DNA of 64,000 bases from Clostridium swellfunianum (GTDB lineage Bacteria > Bacillota > Clostridia > Clostridiales > Clostridiaceae), in the NCBI RefSeq assembly GCF_023656515.1, contig NZ_JAMOFV010000006.1, positions 748,336-812,335 on the forward strand, given 5' to 3'. Of the stretch, positions 17,570 through 26,732 are shown one piece after another (position 1 is the first letter of the stretch; every line of letters starts with the position of its first letter). The translations under genes were made by a program, and so were the position numbers. The notes beneath the pieces are model-generated. The model saw nothing but the letters and a program-made list of their open reading frames with translations. It was not told the origin of the DNA and searched no databases.

Positions 17570-19327
17570 CTACCTAACATAAGCCTTTATAGTCCCAATC
17601 TCTTCCCCTTCAGCTTTTCCATAAGGTCTTATTGTATATTCCTCTACGCTTGCAGGAATTATAAAGGTTTCTGCGTAGTGCACTATAAAAGGTTCAAATT
17701 TTCCAGAAGGACTTTCCACTAGAGCTTCTGCACCTTCTACAAGGTTTAACACATTAACGCTTCCATGGGTTTCATGTAGTACAGGTTTTGAAAACCAGTG
17801 TCTTATGGTTTCTATAAACTCTCTTTCATGCAATCCGGTTTTTTCAATTCTTATTCCTTCTTCTTCTTTCAAAAGCTCTACTTTATCTACCAGATTATTT
17901 TGAACCCATGTTGTAGCTCTATCCCACTGAATAACTTTTTCTCCATGCTGAAGGTGGATTGGTCTTGGAAGTCCATCTAAACCAACTCTGTCCCAGTCCC
18001 AAAGCTTGAAGGTAAATATATAAGGGGTTGAACTTATCTCTAAAACCATGGCATTTTTTCCGGAACAGTGTATTGTACCTGCGGGGATTAAAAAATGGTC
18101 GTGTTTTTTTGCAGGAAACTTATTAATATATTTATGGTCTGGAAATGAAATTTCACCCTTCTCTGCTTTTTTTAGGTCCTCAAGCATTTCATTTTTATTA
18201 ATGCCTTCCTTAACTCCCAAATATACACAAGCATCTTCTTCGCAGTCTAATATATAATAGCTTTCATCTTGCGTATAATGCATGCCAAAATTTTCTTGAA
18301 TATATTCTGTAAGCGGATGAACTTGAAGAGACAGATTACCTCCGCCCATAGTATCTAAAAAGTCAAATCTTATAGGAAATTCTGTTCCGAATCTTGCATG
18401 CACCTTGTCTCCTAGAAGCTTTTGGGGCTGAAAAAATACAGCATCTATTGAAGGAATTTCTATTCTTACATCTCCATATCTTAAATATAAGCTGTTTTCC
18501 TCAGGCACTCCGTCAAAGCTCCAAGCAAAGTTTGATGCTTCCTTATCTAAGCTGCATACCTCTTTCATCCATTGACCGCCCCAAACACCTGGGTCAAAAT
18601 AAGGTACAACTCTAAAGGGTCTTTCAGCTACTTGCTTAAGTCCTTCTCTAACAGCTTCTCCTGTTGCCATTTTAGGATTATCTTTTTGATTTGTATCTAC
18701 TAAATAGTCTATGTCGGAAAATATAGCCTTTTTATGCCTGTCAGCCAATCTCCATTCTACAAAGTAGCCTCTTTTATATTTAGAAAGTATAGGAGCTTTA
18801 CAGTTATCAGCTTTCCAATTTGGCATACCAGCTCTAAATCTAAGTTGGATTTCCCATCTGGCCAAATCAAAGTATGCAAGTATATCTCCTTTAGTTATTA
18901 ATGATGCACCTACACCATAAATTAAAACTAAGCCTTCCTTTAAACTATCTATAGTTTTTCTGGCTTCCTCAATTTTTTCTTGTATAAAAAAATCCTGCAG
19001 CTTTTTAGTGGTAAGCACTCCAAAAACCCTATCTTCTGTTAAGTTGTCTTTTATAAGGCTGTTTATTATATCTTCACTGTAAGTACAGCTTTCTGCTTTA
19101 ATTGTTAGAGCAGGATTAAGCTTTGAAAAAGCTTTTAATACTTCTTCTTCCCTAACCCCTGGATAAAAATCTAATACCAATATAGTTTTTTCTTTTTTAA
19201 AAGCTGAAAGAGAGTTTTTTATTTCCTTTAATATATTGTCGTAGCCTTCCCAAGAAGCCTTATCATAGCCTTTTACTGTTACTTCAGGATATTTATCATA
19301 GTTATTATATTTTCTGATCATTTTCAC
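17570..19327 (-). CDS. Class I mannose-6-phosphate isomerase-like protein with large N-terminal extension
   Basis: Probably interconverts mannose-6-phosphate and fructose-6-phosphate, feeding mannose released by the neighbouring GH38 and GH130 enzymes into glycolysis. The ManA cupin begins near residue 240 and shows the zinc-site motifs: QVHPLTEYI, YYILD and HDHFLIPAGTIHCSG, plus the C-terminal EETFIIPA-like strand (YAETFIIPASVEEY). About 230 N-terminal residues are extra compared with short ManA. They include LVLIYGVGASLI and DLARWEIQLRFRAG and resemble a degenerate nucleotide-kinase-like domain, without an obvious Walker A. It is divergent from the GH38 gene. The isomerase activity is inferred. 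Confidence 0.78.
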   Translation of the reverse strand: MKMIRKYNNYDKYPEVTVKGYDKASWEGYDNILKEIKNSLSAFKKEKTILVLDFYPGVREEEVLKAFSKLNPALTIKAESCTYSEDIINSLIKDNLTEDRVFGVLTTKKLQDFFIQEKIEEARKTIDSLKEGLVLIYGVGASLITKGDILAYFDLARWEIQLRFRAGMPNWKADNCKAPILSKYKRGYFVEWRLADRHKKAIFSDIDYLVDTNQKDNPKMATGEAVREGLKQVAERPFRVVPYFDPGVWGGQWMKEVCSLDKEASNFAWSFDGVPEENSLYLRYGDVRIEIPSIDAVFFQPQKLLGDKVHARFGTEFPIRFDFLDTMGGGNLSLQVHPLTEYIQENFGMHYTQDESYYILDCEEDACVYLGVKEGINKNEMLEDLKKAEKGEISFPDHKYINKFPAKKHDHFLIPAGTIHCSGKNAMVLEISSTPYIFTFKLWDWDRVGLDGLPRPIHLQHGEKVIQWDRATTWVQNNLVDKVELLKEEEGIRIEKTGLHEREFIETIRHWFSKPVLHETHGSVNVLNLVEGAEALVESPSGKFEPFIVHYAETFIIPASVEEYTIRPYGKAEGEEIGTIKAYVR

Positions 19328-19370
19328 CCTCCTAATGTAAACCTAAATATATTTTATATATTATAATATG

Positions 19371-19409
19371 TAAATACATATTTCAAGTTTTAGTACGTAT
19401 ATGTATTTA
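19371..19409. promoter_or_regulatory. Candidate operator in the divergent GH38/ManA-like promoter region
   Basis: TAAATACATAT and ATATGTATTTA form an 11-bp perfect inverted repeat with a 17-bp centre. It lies midway between the two divergent starts. The GntR regulator encoded just downstream of GH38 is the natural candidate to bind it; this is inference from position. Confidence 0.4.
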
Positions 19410-19471
19410 TATATGGTGAAATCCGTCATATAATTTACTTATAATGCAAGTTAATTCAGGGGGAGAATATT

Positions 19472-21868
19472 ATGCTAAACAAAAAATGGACAATGTATAT
19501 CCTGCATCATTCTCATACAGACATAGGCTACACAGATTTGCAGGAAAAAATAATTTATAATCATATCGATTACATTAAATCAGCAGTTAAAGTTGCAAAA
19601 AAAGGCCACGAAACTGGCTCTGTAGATAAAGCTTTTAAATGGAACTGCGAGACCTATTACTGCGTGGAAAGATTTCTAGAAGAAGCTACAGAAGAAGAAA
19701 AGCAGGACTTTTATGAAATGATCAAGTCCAATAACATAGGCCTTTCAGCGACTTATCTTAACTTTACTGATTTGGTAGATAAAAAGGTACTTAACAAAAG
19801 AACTAAGGAAATGGTGGAACACTTTAAAGCTCAGGGAATAGCGGTTAAGGCTGCTATGAATGCAGACGTAAATGGAATATCTCTAGGCTCTCTTGATGTG
19901 CTTTTAGATAATGGTATAGAATTTCTGTTTACAAACATTCATACCCATCATGGAATGTATCCGCTTTATCAAAATCAAAAACCTTACTACTGGGAAAACA
20001 AAGAAGGCAAAAGGCTTCTTGTGTTCAGCGGAGAGCATTATAATTTAGGTAACGCTTTAGGTTTAATTTATAATAAAAACACTAATTTTATGACAGAGAA
20101 TTACCTAGGAAAAGCTGCTAAGCCAAAATCTCATATAGAGACTCTTAAAGATAACATATGCAAATACTTGGAGTCCTGCGAAGAAAATGGTTATGCCTAC
20201 AATTTCATTCCTGCTTGTGTATCAGGAGTGTTTAGTGATAATGCGCCTCCAAACACAGATATTATAAGAACTATTACAGAGTTTAATGAAGTTTATGGCC
20301 ATGAAGTGCGTCTTGAAATGGTAACTATTCAGGAATTTTATGATAAAATTAAAGGACAACTAAAGGATGTGCCTGTTTACAAAGGCGATCTCAATGACTG
20401 GTGGGCAAATGGAATAGCCAGCACCCCTTATGCAGTTAAGCATTATAGAGAAGCTCAAAGAATGTATCACTTGTGCGATAGGCTTGATAGCCAAGGTCAT
20501 GCAGCAAGAAAAGATTTAGTAAGACAGGCTGAAGATAATTTACTGCTATATGCAGAGCATACTTGGGGACATTCAGCTACTATTACAAATCCTTATGATA
20601 CAATGGTGCAAAACCTGGATATTAGAAAAACAAGCTATGCCTCAAAAGCACACGAGGCTTCTGCTAAAAACCTTAATCGTATTATGCACAGCAGAGGTGA
20701 CAAGCTTAGATACTATGATTTAAATGGCAAGATAAAAGCAATAAATGCCTCACAGGAAAAAGGCGAGCAAATAGTAGAATTCTATATAGAGGTTTGGGGC
20801 TACAAAGGGGTAAAGGTAGTTTGTGAAAGCACAGGACATGAGATGAAGGTTCAAATGTCTTCACATCCTAGAGGAGTTTTAATTAGCTTTATTGATACCT
20901 TTGAGGCTAATGAAGAAAAAATTTATACTTATGAGGAAGCTGCTGCAAAACCGGAAGTGATTAATTCCAGAGTAGCTTATATTGGATCAGAGAGAGTAAA
21001 GGATATTGTCAATAATTATGATGCAAAAAGCTATAAGCTTCCTTATGAAATAGAAAATCCTTATTTTAAAATAAGCTATGAGATAGGCAAGGGTGTAACT
21101 TCCTTCTATAATAAGGTTGACAAGGTAGAAATGCTGAAGGAAGGCGATGCTAAATTCTTTACCCCAATATACGAAAATACTAAAATTAGAACAAATGTAT
21201 ATGAAGAAAGAAGACTTTTAGGCAGAAACATAAGAGGTCTTCATGCAAAAAAGCATATTGGCGAACTGGTTGATATAAAAATCATAGATAGTGGCGAAAT
21301 ATTTACAACAGTGGAGCTTATTTATGAACTAGAGGGAACTTATTTTAGCTCAGTAGTTATAAAGCTTTATAATACTCTGCCAAGGCTGGAGTTTAAGTAT
21401 AAAATTGCCAAGACCTTGTCTACTGATATAGAAAGCATTTACTTGCCGCTGACCTTAAATACTCTTGAGTCAGAATTATATATAGATAAGAGTGATGCAG
21501 CTATGAGGCCGGGCATTGACCAAATTCCAGGCACTTGTATGGAATATTACCTTATAAGCAGCGGTTTAGTTTACCAAGGAAAAGAAAACACTATATTGAT
21601 TAATACTAAGGACGCACCTCTTGTTTATATGGGTGAGTTAAAGCATCACCCAATATTGCTTTGCGACAATAACAAGGAAAATAATAAAAGAGATATTTAT
21701 TCCTGGATTATGACTAACACCTGGGAAACAAACTTTAAGATGGACCTTTCAGGCATTACAGAGTTCTGCTATACTCTAGACCTGGTAAAAACAACTGATG
21801 CGGCGCAAAGCTTTAAGACCATGAAAAACAAAGACTACGGAGCTGTAACCTTTATGATTAACCAATAA
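19472..21868 (+). CDS. GH38 alpha-mannosidase-like glycosidase
   Basis: Cytoplasmic retaining alpha-mannosidase candidate of 798 residues, no signal peptide. HHSHTDIGYT at residues 12-21 is the GH38 metal-binding opening. AMNADVNGIS near residue 130 contains the probable catalytic nucleophile Asp. AEHTWGHSATI near 365 is another conserved metal-site block. The rest forms the beta-rich GH38 C-terminal region. The start has GGGGGAG upstream. It is followed by a GntR regulator 31 bp downstream, on the strand opposite to the hexosaminidase operon. Alpha-mannosidase on N-glycan fragments fits the neighbours; linkage preference is not readable from sequence. Confidence 0.88.
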   Translation: MLNKKWTMYILHHSHTDIGYTDLQEKIIYNHIDYIKSAVKVAKKGHETGSVDKAFKWNCETYYCVERFLEEATEEEKQDFYEMIKSNNIGLSATYLNFTDLVDKKVLNKRTKEMVEHFKAQGIAVKAAMNADVNGISLGSLDVLLDNGIEFLFTNIHTHHGMYPLYQNQKPYYWENKEGKRLLVFSGEHYNLGNALGLIYNKNTNFMTENYLGKAAKPKSHIETLKDNICKYLESCEENGYAYNFIPACVSGVFSDNAPPNTDIIRTITEFNEVYGHEVRLEMVTIQEFYDKIKGQLKDVPVYKGDLNDWWANGIASTPYAVKHYREAQRMYHLCDRLDSQGHAARKDLVRQAEDNLLLYAEHTWGHSATITNPYDTMVQNLDIRKTSYASKAHEASAKNLNRIMHSRGDKLRYYDLNGKIKAINASQEKGEQIVEFYIEVWGYKGVKVVCESTGHEMKVQMSSHPRGVLISFIDTFEANEEKIYTYEEAAAKPEVINSRVAYIGSERVKDIVNNYDAKSYKLPYEIENPYFKISYEIGKGVTSFYNKVDKVEMLKEGDAKFFTPIYENTKIRTNVYEERRLLGRNIRGLHAKKHIGELVDIKIIDSGEIFTTVELIYELEGTYFSSVVIKLYNTLPRLEFKYKIAKTLSTDIESIYLPLTLNTLESELYIDKSDAAMRPGIDQIPGTCMEYYLISSGLVYQGKENTILINTKDAPLVYMGELKHHPILLCDNNKENNKRDIYSWIMTNTWETNFKMDLSGITEFCYTLDLVKTTDAAQSFKTMKNKDYGAVTFMINQ

Positions 21869-21899
21869 ACTTTAAAATACTTATAGAAGGAAGATTTTA

Positions 21900-22652
21900 A
21901 TGAGCGAGCATATGGAATCAAAAACAAATACACCTTTGTACCATAAGATACAAAACTACATACTGGAGCTTATAAAGGCTAACAAGCTAAAAGAAGGCGA
22001 TTTAATTCCTACAGAAGTTGAGTTAAGCAATATGTTCAACATGAGCCGCCCTACTGTGAGGCAGGGATTAAACACATTAGTTTCACAGGGTTACTTAAGA
22101 AGGATAAAAGGTAAGGGTACTTTTGTTACAAAGCCTAAAATCCTTCAGGAAAATACCCGTTTTATTGAAAGCTACAATAGAGAGATGTCTAATAAGGGAT
22201 TGATTCCAGAAACTAAGGTATTAGAAATATCCATTAAAATTTGTCCTGACTCTTTGGTAAATAAGCTTGGCATTGAAGAAGGAGCTAAGGTCATCAAACT
22301 CACCAGACTTAGGTATGCATATATTGGAGAGAATGAAGATAAAAAGCCTATTCTTTTAACTACAGTCTACATACCTTATAGTAAAATACCTAACCTTATA
22401 ATGTACGATTTTGAAAAGCGTTCTCTTTATGAGGTTTTTGAAGAAAATAACATTTATACCAAAAAGGTAGTACGTGAAATAGAAGCAAAGCTTTCAGATA
22501 AAGAAACAAGCAGGCTGTTAAAAATTAATGACGGTTCTCCTATACATTTGCTATCCTCCTATGGATACCTTGAAGACGGTTCTATTATTGAATACTCTGA
22601 GAGTATATATCCAGGAGAGAGAAATAAATTTATTGTTGAAATAACAAGATAA
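21900..22652 (+). CDS. GntR family regulator with UTRA effector domain
   Basis: Sugar-responsive transcription factor of 250 residues. The winged-helix domain occupies about residues 8-78: PLYHKIQNYILELIKANKLKEGD, SMFNMSRPTVRQGLNTL-type recognition helix, and GKGTFVTKP at its end. The UTRA ligand domain (about 90-245) follows with LTRLRYA, YIPYSKIP and SSYGYLEDGSIIEYSESIYPGERNKF. It is co-transcribed with GH38 and probably represses that gene and itself in response to a phosphorylated sugar or a released glycan. The ligand is unknown. It ends in a bidirectional terminator. Confidence 0.9.
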   Translation: MSEHMESKTNTPLYHKIQNYILELIKANKLKEGDLIPTEVELSNMFNMSRPTVRQGLNTLVSQGYLRRIKGKGTFVTKPKILQENTRFIESYNREMSNKGLIPETKVLEISIKICPDSLVNKLGIEEGAKVIKLTRLRYAYIGENEDKKPILLTTVYIPYSKIPNLIMYDFEKRSLYEVFEENNIYTKKVVREIEAKLSDKETSRLLKINDGSPIHLLSSYGYLEDGSIIEYSESIYPGERNKFIVEITR

Positions 22653-22670
22653 CTGCTTTAAAAATAATAT

Positions 22671-22720
22671 AAGAGCGTAAACATACATGTCTTGCACAAG
22701 TCTGTTTACGCTCTTTTTTT
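22671..22720. terminator. Bidirectional terminator between GntR and GH20 genes
   Basis: AAGAGCGTAAACA pairs perfectly with TGTTTACGCTCTT, followed by seven T. The 19-nt apex can itself fold through CTTG/CAAG. Confidence 0.85.
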
Positions 22721-22733
22721 AGTATGCCTTTTG

Positions 22734-24581
22734 TTATTCCTCAAGCAAATATTTATTTTCTAAAAGTCTCTTTGAATGCCTGCAGTATCTTATTAAAGAA
22801 TTATAGGATTCTTCCAAATCCATGTACATATCCTCTACATAGCCCCATTCAGATTTTCTATTGCTCTTGTGCCAAAACTCTTTGTGTTTTTCTCTAAGCT
22901 CTTTGGTGCAGCAGGAAAGCTTTTTTAGACTATCTATTTGACTTAAGGCCTCTTCTCTGCTTTTATAGGCTTCAGCTTTTAAAACTATAAGCTTTTTTAA
23001 AACGTATATTTGACGCTCTAAGCAAAAGCTAAGTGCTTCAAAAGCATCAAGATTGCAGACAGGCTTCAGGCTGTCAATATACTGCTTTGTTTCAGTTAGT
23101 TTTTCAAGCAATTCTGGTGCAAGCTGCTTAAGCTTTGTTGCTGGGGGCTTTCTTGCATCCTTCCAAAATTCCTTTTTTAGCTCGCAATAGCTGTCAGTGT
23201 TCATGCCTTCATCAAACTGATACTTAGGAAGAAGTTTATCAAGCTTAACCTCAGGCAATCCAAAAAATGATTTATAAAATGAAAGCATAAATTCTTCAAA
23301 GGTCATGTTTGAATTATTGCTCCAGCCAAATAAAGCTCCTATAGCAATAGCTGGCCAGTTAGCTTCTCTTAGCCCATCTCCTCCATCGTTCCAGCTTGAC
23401 ATAACTATTCCCTTAGATTTTCCGTCAGCTGACTTTAAAAGGCCTTTAGTATTCTGCCAGCAAACCTTAAGCTGCGGAGATAGAGTATTCCAGCTCCAAG
23501 TTCCTGGAGAAACAAGTATATTAAGCTTCAGGTCATTTAGCTTTTCAACATAGGGATAGCTGTCACGAACACCATAATCCCAAAAAACAAAGGTAGTGCC
23601 TTCCGGAAGCTCTAAAGCTTTTTCTATGCATACAGAATAATCACCCCAAGGAGGTGCAAACATATCTGCATACATAAGCATTGTGCAGCCGCGTTTTTTA
23701 AGTTCCTCAGAAAGCCATCTATAGTGTTCTACAAATAACCTTCCACCTTCAGCTTTTCCATAGGCCTCTGTAAGCTCGCAGGGTTCATCCCCTCCTACAT
23801 GTATTGGTCCCTTTCCAAAGGTTTCTACAACTTCATCAAGCATTTTTGAAAGCATTAATCTAACCTTTGGGTTAACAGGATCAAGAACAGATGTAATACC
23901 GTCGTTAGGCTTTCCGGGAATCTTAAGCATCACATTATTAAAAGCCTCTAGTTTGCTGTTTTTGTTCCAATGTCCAAGCATATTTACGATAGGCCTTACA
24001 GAAATAAAATATTTATCTGCATAGCTGACTATTTCCTTCCATTCCTCAGGCTTTACAGCATCAGAATACTTGCCAGATTCAGGCTCACAGGAAAAAGCAA
24101 ATACATCCTCTATATAAGGCATATAAACATTATATTTATACTGTGCCATTTTTCTTACTATAGCTTTAAAGTTTTCAAGGGTTGAAATTTGACCTCTTGA
24201 TATATCATCGGAAGCTGCCCTTATAGACATGCTGGGTTCGTCGTATATATCACAGCAGCCAAGCATTCCATCATTAAGCTTTGAGAGCTCAGCAAGGGTT
24301 ATGACCCCATAAAATATACCCTTGGCATTAGAAGCTTTTATTTCTATTTTATCGCAGTCTATTGATATACCATAAGCCTCTTCAGGCATGGTTTTTATAC
24401 TGCCGACTACAGGTTTTTGTCCATCTCCAACACCTGCTTCATCTAATATTTGCGTAGCAGCAGGTACCAGCTCGACTAATTCCTTTTCAGCGTAGAAATC
24501 CTTTAAACTTACACTGCCTTCTCTAATAGCTACACTTTTAATCTCAGGTATAATCTTATAATTCAATCTTGTCCACCCCAC
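22734..24581 (-). CDS. GH20 beta-N-acetylhexosaminidase (copy 1)
   Basis: Cytoplasmic exo-beta-N-acetylhexosaminidase candidate of 615 residues without a signal peptide. A GH20b-like N-terminal domain (about 1-105, with AYGISIDCDKIEIKASNAKGIFYGV) precedes the catalytic barrel. IHVGGDEPCEL near residue 265 carries the Asp-Glu pair of GH20. FVFWDYGVRDSYPY and VMSSWNDGGDG follow. The C-terminal 150 residues are helical and rich in Leu, Lys and Glu. It is the last gene of the minus-strand glycan operon, separated from the other GH20 gene by a long foldback sequence. Its substrate could be terminal GlcNAc of N-glycan antennae. The start context is weak, since no strong SD is seen. Confidence 0.83.
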   Translation of the reverse strand: MGWTRLNYKIIPEIKSVAIREGSVSLKDFYAEKELVELVPAATQILDEAGVGDGQKPVVGSIKTMPEEAYGISIDCDKIEIKASNAKGIFYGVITLAELSKLNDGMLGCCDIYDEPSMSIRAASDDISRGQISTLENFKAIVRKMAQYKYNVYMPYIEDVFAFSCEPESGKYSDAVKPEEWKEIVSYADKYFISVRPIVNMLGHWNKNSKLEAFNNVMLKIPGKPNDGITSVLDPVNPKVRLMLSKMLDEVVETFGKGPIHVGGDEPCELTEAYGKAEGGRLFVEHYRWLSEELKKRGCTMLMYADMFAPPWGDYSVCIEKALELPEGTTFVFWDYGVRDSYPYVEKLNDLKLNILVSPGTWSWNTLSPQLKVCWQNTKGLLKSADGKSKGIVMSSWNDGGDGLREANWPAIAIGALFGWSNNSNMTFEEFMLSFYKSFFGLPEVKLDKLLPKYQFDEGMNTDSYCELKKEFWKDARKPPATKLKQLAPELLEKLTETKQYIDSLKPVCNLDAFEALSFCLERQIYVLKKLIVLKAEAYKSREEALSQIDSLKKLSCCTKELREKHKEFWHKSNRKSEWGYVEDMYMDLEESYNSLIRYCRHSKRLLENKYLLEE

Positions 24582-24599
24582 TCTTAACTAAAATAAAGC

Positions 24600-24762
24600 G
24601 GCTGTCTCAAAATGCGGTTTAGCACAAAAGCAGCTGAAATATATGAGATATGCTGTATGAGCATTTAGCAAAGCTTAGACCTTCTTGCACAGCGGTCAGC
24701 TCACTAAGCATATTTTATATATTTCAGCGGTAATTTTATGCTAACCCTATTTTGAGACAGCC
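24600..24762. repeat. 163-bp foldback element between the two GH20 genes
   Basis: The outer arms GGCTGTCTCAAAAT and ATTTTGAGACAGCC are perfect complements. Inner arms GCTGAAATATAT (24633-24644) and ATATATTTCAGC (24717-24728) also pair. Positions 24667-24692, read on the minus strand, match 22 of 26 bases of the arm of the foldback at 40032-40264. It may act as terminator or mRNA stabiliser: the minus-strand transcript ends CTTTATTTT. Confidence 0.75.
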
Positions 24763-24783
24763 CCTATATTATTTTCTACAGTA

Positions 24784-26652
24784 TTAGTTTTCTTGATGGC
24801 TTCTTAGCTGGCTGCATATGAACTGTATTTCTTCTTTAATTCTAAACAATTCACTTTCCTTGTTTCTCTTTCTCCAAACCTTGCTGTATTCTACAAACCA
24901 GTGTTCTAATTTTGCAGCTAAAACACTATTATCCATTAAAAGCTGTGTATCGCTGCAGCCTAGCTCATACTTTTTCATTGCAAGGAAGCAGCCATGCATT
25001 AGCGCTATAGCTTTTGCTGAAACAAGTATTTCTTCTATATCCAATCGTCTGTTTGGAGCTGCAAATTCAGCAGCCTTTCTTATTTCTTTCTCAAGCTGCA
25101 GGGCTTTATGATAGGCCTTTATGCTTGTTTCATCTTTTATATCTGCAAGAGTTTTCATTTGTCTTTCCAATTGTCCACTCTCATCAAGCTTATATTCTCT
25201 CCACCATACTACATGTGCCCACTTTCCCATATCAACTCTTGAAAGCTCTCTCATAAGAGCTACAATATTTTTATTGCTTCTGCCAAACTCCAGTACAGAA
25301 ATAGCTTCATCTATTTCACTGATAGTTTTGCTTTCATCTGGATTCCAGGATAATGCAGCACCATATATCATTCCAGGCATGGAGTTTGAAAGCAGGTTTA
25401 CATGCCCATAATCGCCCCAGTCAGTGTTTAACACTCCAAGTGCGTTATATTTTCTTCCGAAGCTTACCATTTTTCTTATATTTTCAAAAGCATTATCTAG
25501 AGCATTCATAAGCATGTTCCAGCCGCCTACACCTGGACATACATATTGTTTTCCTCCAGCCTCAGCTATTGCTTTTGTATCATTCTCCACAACTCCAGCA
25601 TGATAGGCCCAGTTAAGGTAAATTGCATCCTCAGGTATTTCCTTTAAGTATTCAGGATACTTAAGAATTATATCGCTCCAGAACATAACAGTCTTATCAT
25701 ATCCCTTAACAGCTTTTATTACTTTTTTAAGAAAATCTATATATAATCTTCCTGTTCCAACCTCTTCACCAAGCTTTTGAGTTTTACCCCTGCCTAAATC
25801 AAAGGTCTCGTCGCAGCATATATTGAATTTGTCTGAGCTGAACAAAGGAACAAATTCACTTAGCATTTCTTCTACAAGCTTTATACTGCCTTCATTTGAA
25901 ACATCTAGAGTATGATGCGCTTGTCTCTTATGCCAGCTGTAAGCTTTGCCATAGCTGTCTTCAAGCTCGCATAAATGCTCATAGGATTTAGTGGATAACA
26001 CTTCATACAAGTGTCCAAAGGTAGCTATTGATGGCACAAGCTCTATGTTTATTTTTTTGCAGTAGGCATCTAACTCAAGTATTTCCTCTGCAGTAAGCGG
26101 ATCTTTTCCTGTCCAAGCCTCGCTAAGATTTTTAAAAGCAAAAGTATGCTCTATATATAATTGAAGCTGATTTATCTTATAAAACGCTAATCTATCTGCA
26201 AGCTCTTTAAGTGTTTCCAGTGTTGGCACCTTTCCTCTTGTTACATCATGATAGTATCCTCTATACTTAAAGTATGGTGAATCCTCTATAGTCAGGCAGC
26301 TTAACTCACAGCCCTGCTGTCTTATTATTTGACGCAATGTCTGTATGCCGTATAAAATTCCTGCATCGCCTTGACCATTAATTGTAATACCCTCTTCTGT
26401 TATATCAATTGAATAGCTTTCTTCTTCGTCTTTCTCTGTTTTCTTTAAAAAAATTGACCCCTTCTGGCTTTTAAAGGCTTTGTTTATTTTTGCCTTAAAG
26501 CCAACAGCTTCTTCTATTTCCCTTTGCAGCAATTTTGCTATTTCAAGATTTTCAAAACTACAAGAACTATGCAGAATAATTTCTGTATCGCTTTCAAGGT
26601 AGAAAACCCCATCTTTTGTTTTCATTTCTTTTGGTGTTGGTAATATAAACAT
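24784..26652 (-). CDS. GH20 beta-N-acetylhexosaminidase (copy 2)
   Basis: Cytoplasmic hexosaminidase candidate of 622 residues, no signal peptide. A GH20b-like domain (about 1-125; GITINGQGDAGILYGIQTLRQI) leads into the barrel, which starts with YFKYRGYYHDVTRGKVPTLE. FNICCDETFDLG near residue 280 contains the Asp-Glu pair, with two Cys where other members have Gly-Gly. It is diverged from the neighbouring GH20 protein, so the two probably cleave different linkages rather than being a recent duplicate. It follows the transglutaminase-fold gene by 80 bp that include a short hairpin. Confidence 0.82.
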   Translation of the reverse strand: MFILPTPKEMKTKDGVFYLESDTEIILHSSCSFENLEIAKLLQREIEEAVGFKAKINKAFKSQKGSIFLKKTEKDEEESYSIDITEEGITINGQGDAGILYGIQTLRQIIRQQGCELSCLTIEDSPYFKYRGYYHDVTRGKVPTLETLKELADRLAFYKINQLQLYIEHTFAFKNLSEAWTGKDPLTAEEILELDAYCKKINIELVPSIATFGHLYEVLSTKSYEHLCELEDSYGKAYSWHKRQAHHTLDVSNEGSIKLVEEMLSEFVPLFSSDKFNICCDETFDLGRGKTQKLGEEVGTGRLYIDFLKKVIKAVKGYDKTVMFWSDIILKYPEYLKEIPEDAIYLNWAYHAGVVENDTKAIAEAGGKQYVCPGVGGWNMLMNALDNAFENIRKMVSFGRKYNALGVLNTDWGDYGHVNLLSNSMPGMIYGAALSWNPDESKTISEIDEAISVLEFGRSNKNIVALMRELSRVDMGKWAHVVWWREYKLDESGQLERQMKTLADIKDETSIKAYHKALQLEKEIRKAAEFAAPNRRLDIEEILVSAKAIALMHGCFLAMKKYELGCSDTQLLMDNSVLAAKLEHWFVEYSKVWRKRNKESELFRIKEEIQFICSQLRSHQEN

Positions 26653-26697
26653 AATTATCCTCCCATAAAATAATATATATTGGAGATTTATAAATGC

Positions 26698-26726
26698 AGA
26701 GTTGCCTCTTTTTATGAGACAACTCT
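26698..26726 (-). other. Short intergenic hairpin in the glycan operon
   Basis: AGAGTTGCCTC pairs with GAGACAACTCT with one wobble pair and a 7-nt loop. It lies between the transglutaminase-fold and GH20 genes. The following transcript has no long U-run, so mRNA processing or partial termination is possible. Confidence 0.5.
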
Positions 26727-26732
26727 TATTAT

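Noticed and set aside
22734-26652. The two GH20 genes as a recent tandem duplication
   Set aside because: Active-site contexts (HVGGDEPCEL against FNICCDETFDL) and most of the sequence differ, so they are old paralogues or separate acquisitions.
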